Origin: Afipia sp.
GTDB lineage: Bacteria > Pseudomonadota > Alphaproteobacteria > Rhizobiales > Xanthobacteraceae
DNA: 64,000 bases
NCBI GenBank assembly: GCA_017474385.1
Contig: JAFVHU010000025.1
Coordinates: 1-64,000, forward strand
Direction of reading: 5' to 3'
Shown: positions 43,480-53,639 of the stretch, piece after piece
Layout of the letters: each line of letters starts with the position of its first letter
How positions within the stretch are numbered: the stretch's first letter is position 1
Made by a program: the position numbers and the translations under genes
Notes under the pieces: generated by a model
Database searches by the model: none
What the model saw: the letters and a program-made list of their open reading frames with translations, nothing else
Told to the model about the DNA's origin: nothing

Positions 43480-44841
43480 TTACGACTTCTTCCCGAACGC
43501 CAGCACGTGAAAGCCGAGGCGGTTTCTGGTGATCCAGAACAGCAGGACCGTCTCGAACACCAGCGCGATGGAGGTTGCGGTGGCAGCGCCGTAACCGCCG
43601 AAGCGGGGCACCAGCAGCACGCACAGCACGAGATTGACCAGGAACGCCAGCGCGTAGGCCAGCGCACACATGTTCTGGTGACCGAGCATGTTGAGCAGCC
43701 GTTCCACGGGGCCGATGGCGGAGCGCACGATCAGGCCGATCGCCGCGACGAACATGATGCCGTAACCCGCGGTGAACTGCGGTCCGAACAGCCAGAGCAG
43801 CGGCTTGCCCAGCGCCAGCAGCGCGGCGGTCGCAGCGACCGAAGGCCAGAACGTCCACTTGATCGCATGGGCGATGTAGGCCGACAGCCGTTCCTTGTCG
43901 CCGGAGGCGTGATATTCGCTGAAGCGGTGCGCGGTGGTCGCCGACATCGCGTAGTGAATGAACGACACCAGCGCCAGCGTCTTGACCACGGCGAAGTAGA
44001 CGCCGACTTCTTCCGATGAGCGGAATTGCTGCAACACCAGCACGTCGGTGTACGACAGCAGCAGGTAGAAGCCCTCGACCATCATGATCGGCAGCGACAC
44101 CTTCAGCCAGTTCCGGACATCGTAGGTCTTCGGTCCGGATTCGACGCTGGCATTGAGGCGGCGGTTGAGAACGATCAACTGGCCGATCATCGCGATCCAT
44201 ACCGCAGCGGCGCTGGCGATCATCGCGTCGGTCGCGCCGAGTTTCATGCCGAGTGCAACCGCGCCTGCGGTAAATCCGATAATCAGCGTCTGCCGCACGA
44301 TGAACTGCGGCATCAGGCCGAGGCGCATCCAGTCATAGGATCGCGCGAGGCCATCCTGGGTATTGGCGACTACGAACGCGGGCAGGATGAGGCAGCCGAT
44401 ATAAAGCGGCACCACAGTCTTCGCATCGATCGACGGCGACAGGAACTTCACCAGTCCCGCGAGCAGCAGCGCGATGGTGGTCGACGCGGCCAGCGTCATC
44501 CAGCGGCTTCCAGACAGAAAGCCGCGCAACAATGAGAGTTGTTTGCCGGCGCGATATTCGGGAATGATCTTTTGCGCGGACACCGCGATGCCGAAGTCCA
44601 GCACGCTGCCCAGCAGCAGAACCCAGGTCCAGACGTAGACGTAGATGCCGTAGTCCGAGCCGCCCATCCAGCGCGCCAGCAGCACCTGCGAGAAATAAGC
44701 GAGGCCTGCGCTCAGCACGCGAATGAGGAACACGGTGCCGGCGAGCCGCTTGGTCAGCGAGGCCTCGGAGGTGCCGGTGAGCACATCGCGCAGCCGCGCG
44801 ATCACACCCGCGGGCTTCGCTCCAGACGCGCTTTCTTCCAT
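43480..44841 (-). CDS. Polysaccharide flippase-type membrane protein (Wzx/MVF family)
   Basis: 453 residues from MEESASGAKPAGVIARLRDV with about 12-14 helices and the family start LAGTVFLIRVLSAGLAYFSQVLLARWMGGSDYGIYVYVWT. Such proteins flip lipid-linked glycans across the inner membrane. An in-frame TTG at 44874 would add 11 residues; neither start has a clear ribosome site. No glycosyltransferase lies next to it, so the glycan is unknown. Confidence 0.88.
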   Translation of the reverse strand: MEESASGAKPAGVIARLRDVLTGTSEASLTKRLAGTVFLIRVLSAGLAYFSQVLLARWMGGSDYGIYVYVWTWVLLLGSVLDFGIAVSAQKIIPEYRAGKQLSLLRGFLSGSRWMTLAASTTIALLLAGLVKFLSPSIDAKTVVPLYIGCLILPAFVVANTQDGLARSYDWMRLGLMPQFIVRQTLIIGFTAGAVALGMKLGATDAMIASAAAVWIAMIGQLIVLNRRLNASVESGPKTYDVRNWLKVSLPIMMVEGFYLLLSYTDVLVLQQFRSSEEVGVYFAVVKTLALVSFIHYAMSATTAHRFSEYHASGDKERLSAYIAHAIKWTFWPSVAATAALLALGKPLLWLFGPQFTAGYGIMFVAAIGLIVRSAIGPVERLLNMLGHQNMCALAYALAFLVNLVLCVLLVPRFGGYGAATATSIALVFETVLLFWITRNRLGFHVLAFGKKS

Positions 44842-44939
44842 CACGGCCACGGCATTCGATCCTGATCCCGCCAAGTGGGCGGCAGGATGCGCCTTAGCAA
44901 GGATTCGTTAAGATTTGGTTGGATCGGGTAACCGGATGG

Positions 44940-45496
44940 TCAGCCTGAAAAGCCGCCGTCCTTCAGAAACGCGGCTTCCTCGGGCGTCGTGGTCCGCCCC
45001 AGCACGGCATTGCGATGAGGGAAGCGGCCGAACTTGCGGATGATGTCGGCATGCAAGACCGCCCATTTCAGGCTGTCCTCACCGAGCGGCGCGAACAGCG
45101 TGATGCTGCGCTCCTGATCGGCCATGTCCTCGGAATGCTCGAACGGCAGATAGATGAAAGCGCGCAAGCCTTTCTCGGCGCGCAGGTCACGGCCTTCCGC
45201 GATAGCGCGTGTGGCAACCGCGCGGGCGAGGGGGTCCGTTAAGGATGCGCGCGGATCGTTGCGGAACATGTTGCGGGGAAACTGGTCGAGCACGATCACG
45301 AGCGCCAGCGCGCCGTCGTCGGTGTCCTGCCATGCGCCCAGCTTGCTGTCGCAGGCCGCTTCCCACAGGCCCATGAAACGGTCGCGCAATTCCTGATCGA
45401 ACGCATTGTCCTTGCCGTACCAGCGATCGTATCCAGCCTCGCGCCAGAAGGTGAGGATGTCTTGAGGTGTGATCGGGGCGGTCGCTTGGCGTTCAT
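44940..45496 (-). CDS. DUF924 protein with a defective or shifted 5' end
   Basis: The DUF924 sequence is complete in one frame: ITPQDILTFWREAGYDRWYG, then DNAFDQELRDRFMGLWEAA, DQFPRNMFRNDP, FIYLPFEHSEDMADQERSI and FGRFPHRNAVLGR. That frame is open from 45503 but holds no ATG or GTG before the conserved part; the first start-type codon is TTG at 45389, which would delete the conserved N-terminus. An ATG at 45496 lies in a different frame, offset by one base, so a single-base deletion in the first codons is likely. Otherwise initiation at an ATC is needed. Function of DUF924 unknown. Confidence 0.7.
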
Positions 45497-45522
45497 CGGA
45501 TTCTCAATGATCTTGAAGACGG

Positions 45523-45549
45523 CAATGGCCGGGACAGGCCCGGCCATTG
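45523..45549 (-). terminator. Perfect hairpin between fadD and the DUF924 gene
   Basis: CAATGGCCGGG pairs with CCCGGCCATTG around ACAGG. It resembles half of the double-stem repeats and sits just after the fadD stop, where it could end that transcript. Confidence 0.6.
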
Positions 45550-45571
45550 CGTGAGTTGATAGAAGAAGCGA

Positions 45572-47269
45572 TCAGCTTGCGGCGGCAGCGGCAGCCTTCG
45601 GTTTCTCGTCGCGCAGTTCGCGGCGCAGGATCTTGCCGACATTGGTCTTTGGCAGATCCGTCCTGAACTCGACGTGCTTGGGCACCTTGTAGCCGGTGAG
45701 TTCGGTCGAGGCGAACTTGATGATGTCCTGCGCGGTGAGGTTCGGATCCTTCTTCACCACAAAGGCCTTCACGGCTTCGGTCGACTTCGCATCGGGAACG
45801 CCGATCACCGCGCATTCGAGCACGCCCGGATGGCTTGCGATCACTTCCTCGACTTCGTTCGGATAGACGTTGAAGCCCGAGACCAGGATCATGTCCTTCT
45901 TGCGGTCCACGATCTTGGTGTAGCCGTCGGGCGACATGATGCCGATGTCGCCGGTGCGGAAGTAACCATCGCTGGTCATCACCTTCGCGGTTTCTTCCGG
46001 CCGGTTCCAGTAGCCCGCCATCACCTGCGGACCCTTGGCGCAGATCTCGCCGGGCTCGCCGAGCGGCACTTCGTTGCCGTCGTCGTCGCGGATCGAGAGC
46101 CAGGTCGACGGCACAGGAATGCCGATCGAGCCGGAGAACTTGTCGGTGTCCGCCGGGTTACACGTCAACGTCGGCGAGGTTTCGGACAGGCCGTAGCCTT
46201 CCGACAGCGCCACGCCGGTCACCTGTGTCCACTTGTCGGCCACCGGCTTCTGCACCGCCATGCCGCCGCCGAAGCAGCTCTTCAGCTTGGAGAAGTCGAG
46301 CTTGTCGAAGCCGGGCGTGTTGAGCAGGCCGTTGTAGAGCGTGTTCACCGCCGGGAAGCTGTTGACCTGATACTTCGACAGTTCCTTGACGAAGCCCGCC
46401 ATGTCGCGCGGGTTCGGGATCAGGAGGTTCACACCGCCGGCGCGCACCGCGAGCAGGAAGCACGCGGTCAGCGCGAAAATATGATAGAGCGGCAGCGCGC
46501 AGACGATGAAGAGCTGATCGACATGCGGCGGCTTCTTGAGTGCCGGCTGCAGCCACGCGTCGTTCTGCAGCACGTTGGCGAGAATGTTGCGGTGGAGCAG
46601 CGTCGCGCCCTTCGAGACGCCGGTGGTGCCGCCGGTGTATTGCAGGAACGCGACATCGTCGCCGGTCAGCGTCGGCTTGTTCAGCTTCAGCTTGCGTCCG
46701 GCGGCGAGCGCGTCGTTGAACGACACCGCGCTCGGGATCGAATAGGCCGGGACCATCTTCTTCACGTTGCGCACGACGAAGTTGACGATCATGCCCTTGA
46801 AGCCGAGCAGGTCGCCCATCGAGCCGATGATGACATGCTTGACGCTGGTGTTCGGCAGCACCTTCTCGAGCGTGGTGGCGAAATTTTCCAGCAGCATGAT
46901 CGCTTCGGCGCCGGAATCCTTGAGCTGATGCTCAAGTTCGCGCGGCGTGTAGAGCGGATTGACGTTCACCACGGTGTAACCAGCGCGCAGGATGGCGCTT
47001 GAGGCGACCGGGTTCTGCAGCACGTTCGGCATCATGATGGCGACGCGCGCGCCCTTCTTGAGGCCCTTGCTCTGCAGGTAGGCGCCCATCGCCGCCGACA
47101 TTTCGTCGAGGTCGCGATAGGTGATCGACTTGTCCATGCAGATGAAGGATTTGCGGTCGGCGAATTTCCTGAAGCTCTCTTCGAGCAGTTCCACCAGCGA
47201 TGGATACTGGTTGACGTCGATGTCGGCTGGCACGCCTGCCGGATATTGCTTGAGCCAGATACGTTCCAT
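45572..47269 (-). CDS. fadD: Long-chain fatty acid-CoA ligase
   Basis: 565 residues from MERIWLKQYPAGVPADIDVN. AMP-binding motifs: YTGGTTGVSKGATLLHRN, GYGLSETSPT, YFRTGDIG, and the C-terminal VDRKKDMILVSGFNVYPNEVEE with the catalytic lysine region KTNVGKILRRELRDE. It activates fatty acids to acyl-CoA. GGGGAG lies six bases before the ATG at 47269; the remaining upstream frame is unsupported. Confidence 0.95.
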   Translation of the reverse strand: MERIWLKQYPAGVPADIDVNQYPSLVELLEESFRKFADRKSFICMDKSITYRDLDEMSAAMGAYLQSKGLKKGARVAIMMPNVLQNPVASSAILRAGYTVVNVNPLYTPRELEHQLKDSGAEAIMLLENFATTLEKVLPNTSVKHVIIGSMGDLLGFKGMIVNFVVRNVKKMVPAYSIPSAVSFNDALAAGRKLKLNKPTLTGDDVAFLQYTGGTTGVSKGATLLHRNILANVLQNDAWLQPALKKPPHVDQLFIVCALPLYHIFALTACFLLAVRAGGVNLLIPNPRDMAGFVKELSKYQVNSFPAVNTLYNGLLNTPGFDKLDFSKLKSCFGGGMAVQKPVADKWTQVTGVALSEGYGLSETSPTLTCNPADTDKFSGSIGIPVPSTWLSIRDDDGNEVPLGEPGEICAKGPQVMAGYWNRPEETAKVMTSDGYFRTGDIGIMSPDGYTKIVDRKKDMILVSGFNVYPNEVEEVIASHPGVLECAVIGVPDAKSTEAVKAFVVKKDPNLTAQDIIKFASTELTGYKVPKHVEFRTDLPKTNVGKILRRELRDEKPKAAAAAAS

Positions 47270-47481
47270 GATTACTCCCCTCAGATTGTTTCCTGACGGC
47301 CCCCGTCTTGTGGCGGGGTGCACGGGCTATGTTCTCAAGTATTGAAATAAGTATTGAGCGAAGCCGCAGGCCATAGCAAGCCTGTGCGTGGTAACGACGC
47401 ACTTTAGAGGCTCTAAACGCGGGCCTGCGGCCGCTCACGTATGCGGATTTCGCAAAGCACAATCACAGCCGGATGAGTGAG

Positions 47482-48960
47482 TTAGCCGCGAGGCGCGGCG
47501 TCGGGCTTCTGCTGGGCGGCGGGCTTGGCCGCCGGTTTGGCGGCGGGAGCGGCGGCAGGTTTGGCTGCTGAATTGGCCGCGGCAGGCTTCGCCGCCGCAT
47601 CAGGCTTCTTGTCGGCCTTTGGTGCGCCGGCTGGCTTGGCGGCAGGGGCCACCGCGGCAGCTTTCGGCTTTTGGGCCGCTGCCGCCGGCTTGGCGTCAGG
47701 CTTTGCCGCAGGTTTTGCGTCCTTCTTGGCGGCCTCGGCATCCGGTTTGGCGGCGAGCTTCGCCGCCTTGGCACCCTTCTTCCGTTTCGCCACGGACGCC
47801 GCCTGGTTGGCAGCCTCGGCGGCATCGGCTTCCAGGATGGCCGCACCGGTCCGGGTCGGACCGGTATAGACGATGACCGGCGTTGCTGCGGCAGCCGGCA
47901 TCGCGAGCAGGTCAGACACCTTCATGGTCGGAGCCTGAAGTCCGGCCGTGAACATCGACACACTGGCTTCGTTATTGCTGCTGTTATTGTCCGCCACGAT
48001 ATCCGGATCGTCTTCTTCGTTCTCGGCGGCCGGGCGCTTGCGCTTCGGTCCGCACATCTCGTCGCGCAGGTTCGGCGGCGAGGCGTCGATCGGTGCCAGC
48101 GCATCGACGGTGCCGAGCGATGGCTTCAGCCAGGACAGCTTGTTGCCGCCGAAGCCGCGTTCGAGCAGTTGCGCTGCTTTCGCCGCGCGCTGCGCGGACG
48201 ATTGTGCGCCGAGCACGACGGCGATCAACCGCTTGTTGTTGCGCGTCGCGGTCGCGACAAGATTGAAGCCCGATGCGCAGATGAAACCGGTCTTCATGCC
48301 GTCGGCGCCCGGATAACGGCCGATCAGCTTGTTGAAGTTCGCGGTCACGCGGCGGCCGAACTTGATGGCCGGAATGTGCATGAAATATTCGTACTCGGGC
48401 AGGTCGCGGATGATCGCGCGCGCCAGAATGCCGAGGTCGCGGGCCGAAGTGATCTGTCCTTCCGCCGGCAGGCCGTTCGGATTGACGTAGCTGGTCTGCG
48501 TCATGCCGAGCCGCTGCGCGGTCTTGTTCATCTCGGCGGAAAAACCGTCGATTGATCCGCCAACGCCTTCGGCGATGACAACGGCAATGTCGTTCGCCGA
48601 CTTCACCATCATCATCTTGAGCGCGTTATCGAGCGTGACCTGGGTGCCGGGCTTGAAGCCCATCTTCGAGGGCGCTTGCGCGGCGGCCGTCGGCGACACG
48701 GTGAGCAGCGTGTCGAGCGTCATGCGGCCGTCCTTGACCGCCTTGAGCGCGACATAGGCCGTCATGATCTTGGTGACGGACGCAGGATACCAGGGATAGG
48801 TCGCGTTCTCTGCCTGAAGAACCTTGCCGGTGTCGGCCTCGATCACCAGCAGCGCTTCCGCCTGCGCGATGCGCGGCGCGATCGCTGCCATCAGCATCGC
48901 CGCGACGAGCGCAGACGATCGCAGCGGCCGCCGCCGGAACAGGGCACGGATCAACGCCAC
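47482..48960 (-). CDS. D-alanyl-D-alanine carboxypeptidase with long Ala/Lys/Pro tail
   Basis: About 492 residues. A signal peptide (RSSALVAAMLMAAIAPRIAQA) is followed by the serine peptidase S11 domain with SxxK in ASVTKIM, SxN in KSANDIAVV and KTG in DGMKTGFICASG. The last ~140 residues are a low-complexity run rich in AKPAAK, possibly wall-binding. The frame can begin at TTG 49071, but GTG at 48960 directly precedes the signal peptide. That GTG overlaps the stop of a 15-residue upstream frame (TAGTG). It trims pentapeptide side chains of peptidoglycan. Confidence 0.88.
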   Translation of the reverse strand: MALIRALFRRRPLRSSALVAAMLMAAIAPRIAQAEALLVIEADTGKVLQAENATYPWYPASVTKIMTAYVALKAVKDGRMTLDTLLTVSPTAAAQAPSKMGFKPGTQVTLDNALKMMMVKSANDIAVVIAEGVGGSIDGFSAEMNKTAQRLGMTQTSYVNPNGLPAEGQITSARDLGILARAIIRDLPEYEYFMHIPAIKFGRRVTANFNKLIGRYPGADGMKTGFICASGFNLVATATRNNKRLIAVVLGAQSSAQRAAKAAQLLERGFGGNKLSWLKPSLGTVDALAPIDASPPNLRDEMCGPKRKRPAAENEEDDPDIVADNNSSNNEASVSMFTAGLQAPTMKVSDLLAMPAAAATPVIVYTGPTRTGAAILEADAAEAANQAASVAKRKKGAKAAKLAAKPDAEAAKKDAKPAAKPDAKPAAAAQKPKAAAVAPAAKPAGAPKADKKPDAAAKPAAANSAAKPAAAPAAKPAAKPAAQQKPDAAPRG

Positions 48961-49165
48961 TACCGGATTCCGATGTTCGAGAGCACGCCTGCGGCGAATG
49001 AAACCATGGTCTCCTCGGCGTGTTGCATGCGGGTTGAGAGCAATCGAAATCGCCAAATCAGATGCGCTCAATACTTATACCGTAGCGCACCCGTCCGAAC
49101 AGGGTTTTTGAGGCTCAATCAAGCATGAAATGGGCCAAAATTCGACGATGCCCACATGTTGTTCT

Positions 49166-49252
49166 GTCATGGCCGGACTTGTTCCGGCCATCCCGACGGA
49201 GGGGGGACTGTACTCAATTTATCGGGATCACCGGGACAAGCCCGGTGATGAC
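49166..49252. repeat. Double-stem intergenic repeat (GTCAT...ATGAC type), divergent copy C
   Basis: Same plan as copies A and B (GTCAT, stem GGCCGGA/TCCGGCC, ATCCC, spacer, GGGAT, stem CACCGGG/CCCGGTG, ATGAC) but with different stem bases. Compensating changes keep both stems paired. Confidence 0.8.
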
Positions 49253-49261
49253 ACCACAACC

Positions 49262-51109
49262 TTACGTCCTCGAAGCGGCGGTTACCGTTCGGGAAGCCGG
49301 TTCCGGGTGGCCGCCGTCCTGAACCATGAACTGCGCTCTTGCGAGTCTGGCGAAATAACCGCCGCTGGCCACCAGTTCATCGAACGTTCCGCTTTCGATC
49401 ACCTTGCCCTTGTCGAACACCAGAATTCGCGTCGCATTACGAATGGTCGAGAGCCGGTGGGCGATCACGAACGTGGTGCGGCCCTTCATCACAGTATCGA
49501 GAGCGGCGTTGACCTTGGCTTCGGTGACCGCATCGAGTGCGCTGGTCGCCTCATCCAGGATCAGGATTGGCGGATTTTTCAGCAGCGCACGCGCGATCGA
49601 CAGGCGCTGACGTTCGCCGCCGGAGAGCATGCGGCCGCGTTCGCCGGCATTGGTTTCGAATTTCAGGTCACTGCGCTCGATGAAGTCGAGCGCCTGTGCG
49701 CCCTCGGCAGCCGTGCGCAATTCCTCGTCGGTGGCGTCGGGCTTGCCGACGCGCAGGTTCTCCGCAATCGAGCGGTTGAACAGCAGCGCTTCCTGAAACA
49801 CCACGCCGATATTCCGGCGCAGCGCCGTGAGTGTCATGCCGCGGATGTCCATGCCGTCGATCTTGATGAAGCCCGACTGCGGATCGAACGCGCGATGCAG
49901 CAGCGCGATCGCGGTGGATTTGCCGGCACCGGTTTCTCCGACCAGAGCGAAGGTCTGTCCCGGCAGCGCGGTGAACGAGACGTCCTCAACGGCGGGGCGC
50001 TTGCCGTCATAGGAGAACGAGACGTCGTTGAATTCCACAAGGCCGGTGAGGCGGCCGGGATCGATGGCGTCGGGCCGGTCGCGCACCGCTGGCACCGCAT
50101 CGAGCACGTCGAAGAACTCGCGCAGCCGCGGGGCTTCCATGAAGACGCTGTTGATGAAGCTCACGACCTGTTCGAGCTTCTGGATCAGCATGGTCGCGAA
50201 GGAGACGAACATCACGATTTCGCCGACGCTCGCCTGACCCTTGCTGTTCAGGATAATGCCGACCACGAAGATCGCCAGAATCGTGATGGTGGTGGACGCA
50301 CGGGTCATCACCACGACCAGCGCCCACCATGACAGCACCGGCAATTGCGCCGACAGCAGCTTGTCGGCGACGCCGCGCAAGCCCTGCACTTCGGCGTCGA
50401 CGCGCACGAAGCTCTGCACCAGCGCCACGTTGCCGAGCGCGTCGGATGCGCGGGCCGCGAGATCGCCGTAGTGCTCCTCCACCTCCATCTGGAGACTGTA
50501 GGTCTTGCGCACCACGAGCGTCGTCAGCACCGTGAAGATCACGCACAGGATGAAAAGAAGAACTGCGAGCCGCCAGTTGATGTAGAGCGACAGCGGCAGC
50601 AGCACGACCAGCGAGACGATCGACGCGAAGTGTTCGCGGAAGAAACTCAGCCAGAGCCGCCACAAGGCGTCCGTGCCTTGCAGCATCACCTTCATCAGAC
50701 GGCCGGAATGCGTGCCGGTGTGGAAGGTGAGCGGCAGTTGCATGATGTGTTCGAAATAACCGGTGAGAACCGCCTGCCGCTGCCGGTGTGCAAGGCGATC
50801 CGCCTGCAAGGCCACGAACGCGCTACAGACGATCGTGAACAGTCCGAACCCGACCCATGCGCCGAGCAGCGGCCATGGCGATGTGATCGCGATACCGAAC
50901 AGCGCATCGGTCATCGGCTTGCCGGACAGAACATCGATGATGCGGCCGAACAGCACCGGTTCGGCGAACTGCGCCACCGCCAGCATGAGGTTGGCGCCAG
51001 CGAGAAACCAGCCGAGGCGGGCTTCCTTGCCGAGCAGTTCAAGAACGCGGACATAAAGACGGATCAAAGGACAGCCTTGCAAGTCTGACTTCAACGAAAG
51101 GGCATCCAT
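49262..51109 (-). CDS. ndvA: NdvA/ChvA-type beta-glucan exporter (ABC permease-ATPase)
   Basis: 615 residues from [20 protein letters not shown]. The N-terminal ~330 form a six-helix exporter domain with [33 protein letters not shown], the NdvA/ChvA start. The ATPase has Walker [11 protein letters not shown], signature [17 protein letters not shown], Walker [14 protein letters not shown] and IAHRLST. It exports cyclic beta-glucan to the periplasm in rhizobia. The glucan synthase gene is not in the window, so the substrate rests on similarity alone. Confidence 0.85.
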   Translation of the reverse strand: MDALSLKSDLQGCPLIRLYVRVLELLGKEARLGWFLAGANLMLAVAQFAEPVLFGRIIDVLSGKPMTDALFGIAITSPWPLLGAWVGFGLFTIVCSAFVALQADRLAHRQRQAVLTGYFEHIMQLPLTFHTGTHSGRLMKVMLQGTDALWRLWLSFFREHFASIVSLVVLLPLSLYINWRLAVLLFILCVIFTVLTTLVVRKTYSLQMEVEEHYGDLAARASDALGNVALVQSFVRVDAEVQGLRGVADKLLSAQLPVLSWWALVVVMTRASTTITILAIFVVGIILNSKGQASVGEIVMFVSFATMLIQKLEQVVSFINSVFMEAPRLREFFDVLDAVPAVRDRPDAIDPGRLTGLVEFNDVSFSYDGKRPAVEDVSFTALPGQTFALVGETGAGKSTAIALLHRAFDPQSGFIKIDGMDIRGMTLTALRRNIGVVFQEALLFNRSIAENLRVGKPDATDEELRTAAEGAQALDFIERSDLKFETNAGERGRMLSGGERQRLSIARALLKNPPILILDEATSALDAVTEAKVNAALDTVMKGRTTFVIAHRLSTIRNATRILVFDKGKVIESGTFDELVASGGYFARLARAQFMVQDGGHPEPASRTVTAASRT

Positions 51110-51252
51110 CTTAGCCGGGGATCGCCAGCGAATACAGGGCAAGAGGGACAAGGGCAGACCCGTTATGCACTCAATTGATTTTGCGGGCATTTGGCGGCAG
51201 TGAGCGCGGCCGGAGGAGCGCGGTCAATGGAACCCATGCATCATTCGCGCGC

Positions 51253-52738
51253 TCAAGCGGCATCGGTGGAGGCGCCGGCAGCGACGCGTCCGAACACGAT
51301 ATCTTTCACGCTGGGCTCAAGCGGGGTGGACAGACTGACGATGTTGCCCTCACGGTCGGTCAGGAACGTGATGGCAAGCCTGTAGGGCAGCGGAGGGTGT
51401 AGCCCCTCAGGCAATTCGAAGCTCTCATAGTGCCGGTGGGCGATTGCAGCGGACATGCCGCGCCATGACCAGTGAAGCGCTCCGTCCTGTTCCTTGATCG
51501 ACATCACACCGTAAGCCGGATGTTCGTAGCCGCCGGCATAGGCAGAGAGATCGTGTGCCGGTTGCGTATTGGGATGCTGGTCTTTTTCCTGCTCATCTTT
51601 CCAAACCTGCGTTTGCACAGCGGCCTCATCTCGAAGCTTGCGGCTACGCGCGGACCAGTCGATCTGCTCGCGGCCTCGCAGCCGGTCGATGACTCGCCAG
51701 GTCAATGGTCCCGCCACGCCTTCGTTCGGGCTGCGATTGGTCAGGACGGTGACGCCGATTCCGAAGTCCGGCAACAGCGTCATCAGCGCACCCCATCCGG
51801 GCAAGCCTCCGCCGTGAAAAACGATCCGGTCACCACGGTAGCTTTGACATCGGAGGCCGAGGCCATAGTGCGCATCGCCGAACTCGGCGGCCGCCGGCTG
51901 ATAGTGAACGCGCGGGGTATGCAGCGCGTCGATCAGCGCCGCCGGAAGCAGTCGTTCACCGTTGAACTCGCCCTTGCCGAGATGCAGCAGCATCCAGTTC
52001 GCAAGGTCGTCCACTGATGCTGTGATCGCGCCGACAGCCACAGCCCGGAATGGCAGGCGCGGGACCGGCAGTCGCGTGTCGTCCTGCACCATATAGGGGC
52101 GGGCGGCATCGGCCGAGGCTTCGAGATCGTCGAGGCTGAACCCGATCGTCATGCCGAGTCTGTCGGCCAGCCGCACGGATGAACGCTTCATAGCTTTGTC
52201 CGCTGACCCGTTCGATCAGAAGACCAATGAGGTTGTAGCCGAGGTTATTGTACTCATATGCCGTGCGAAAATCGCGGTTGGGTTCGAGATGTCGCATGAG
52301 GCCCAGCAGCTCGGCGGGTGCGCGATCGCCCGGGAGATACACCCAGTCGTGCCGCGGCAAGCCGGATTGATGCGTCAGGACGTCGAGGATTGTGAGCCGT
52401 TCGGTCGCCACCGGATCGTGCAGGCGAAACTCCGGAAGATAGTCACGGATCGGTTTGGTCCAGTCGAGGCGCCCTTCATGGTGCAGCAGCGCCACAGCAG
52501 TCGCGGTGAAGGACTTGGTGATCGACGCGATCACGAACTGCGTTGCGGTGGTGACCGGCAAATTTGCTTCAACGTCGCGCTGACCATAGGCCTTTGCGAG
52601 CACGACCTTGCCGTCCTGCACCACCGCGATCGCTGCGCCCGGCGTCTTCAGTTCGGCCATGGCATCGGCGGCAAGACGGTCGAGTTCAGGGACGAACTCG
52701 TCGATCGGCGTATGCAGTGCGTCAGACGAATGATCCAT
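51253..52738 (-). pseudogene. Serine hydrolase / beta-lactamase family protein, split by a frameshift
   Basis: The N-terminal part (from MDHSSDALHTPIDEFVPELD at 52738) has SxxK in ASITKSFT, and YNN in YEYNNLGYNLIG, and reads to SGQSYEAFIR near 52175. The sequence continues in another frame as LADRLGMTIGFSLDDLEASA with HGG in VFHGGGLPGWG and runs to 51253. All three catalytic motifs of class C-type hydrolases are kept, so the break (one extra or two missing bases at about 52165-52175) is recent or a sequence error. An upstream ATG at 52810 could extend it. A TetR gene is divergent. Confidence 0.8.
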
Positions 52739-52823
52739 GGGAGGACTCTTCTCCTCGGTGCTGGAGCGCTCATGGACGTGCGACCTGGATATTTCTAGCA
52801 AGTCATTCATTCTGTCTTCTCGT

Positions 52824-52840
52824 CAGCCACTGCATGGCTG
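52824..52840. promoter_or_regulatory. Palindrome between the serine hydrolase and tetR (candidate operator)
   Basis: CAGCCA-CTGCA-TGGCTG, a 17-bp perfect dyad, in the divergent spacer. TetR regulators usually bind such sites next to their own genes. The link is inference. Confidence 0.45.
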
Positions 52841-52940
52841 CCAGAATGCATTGACGGACATGCAGAACATCGCAACACGGATAGTGAGTTTTCCAGCCGG
52901 ACAAAGTAAGACAGCGGGATGGTTTTGGATACGGGAAACG

Positions 52941-53534
52941 ATGGCTCGGCAGTCAGAACGATCAGCTGCGACAATTGATGGAATCCTGAGCGCGGCGAAA
53001 AAGCTTTTCATGAGCCGCGGCTTCGATGCCGTGAGCATCGATGATATCGCCGCTGCCGTAGGCATCGCGAAGGGGGGTGTCTATCATCACTTCTCGTCCA
53101 AGCAGTCCATTTTCGAGACCGTTCTCGATCGCGCACAGGCTGAACTGGCTGTCCAGCTCAATTCGCGTCTTGCCGCCAACAAGGGGCCGCGCACGCCCGA
53201 AACCATCGCGATGAATACCTACGCCTATCTGAAGGCTGCGAGCGAACCCGGATTGCGCCGGTTGATTCTGATTGATGGGCCTGTCGTCATGGGCCTGCAG
53301 CGATGGCGCGAAATGGACGATCGTCACTTCTTTGAATCGATCCATAGCGGGATCGTGGAGATCATGGGACCGAAAGCATCCCGCAAGCAGATCGATTCCG
53401 CGGCGCGGCTTGTCACAGGTGCCATTATAGAAGCTGCGCTGGCCACGGGCGCTTCCCACAATCCGGTCAAGGTCGCCCGCGTTTACTGCGCGACCCTGAG
53501 GAGCATGCTGTACGGCCTTCAAAAGGACTCGTGA
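52941..53534 (+). CDS. TetR family transcriptional regulator
   Basis: 197 residues from MARQSERSAATIDGILSAAK, with the helix-turn-helix in GFDAVSIDDIAAAVGIAKGGVYHHFSSKQSIFETVL. The C-terminal ligand domain (EPGLRRLILIDGPVVMGLQRWREMDDRHF) resembles regulators annotated as TetR_C. The long frame upstream overlaps the divergent gene. It probably represses the adjacent serine hydrolase and/or the SnoaL gene downstream. Confidence 0.9.
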   Translation: MARQSERSAATIDGILSAAKKLFMSRGFDAVSIDDIAAAVGIAKGGVYHHFSSKQSIFETVLDRAQAELAVQLNSRLAANKGPRTPETIAMNTYAYLKAASEPGLRRLILIDGPVVMGLQRWREMDDRHFFESIHSGIVEIMGPKASRKQIDSAARLVTGAIIEAALATGASHNPVKVARVYCATLRSMLYGLQKDS

Positions 53535-53639
53535 AAGTTCTCGGCACGCCACGAACAGCGCGCATTTCTCAAACTTCTTGACTTACAGACTTGTAGTCGG
53601 TAAATAGTTTCCCATAACAAAATGAAATGGGAGGATGAA

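Noticed and set aside
47482-47900. Repeat array in low-complexity GC-rich DNA
   Set aside because: It is the Ala/Lys/Pro-rich tail of the carboxypeptidase; no unique spacers.
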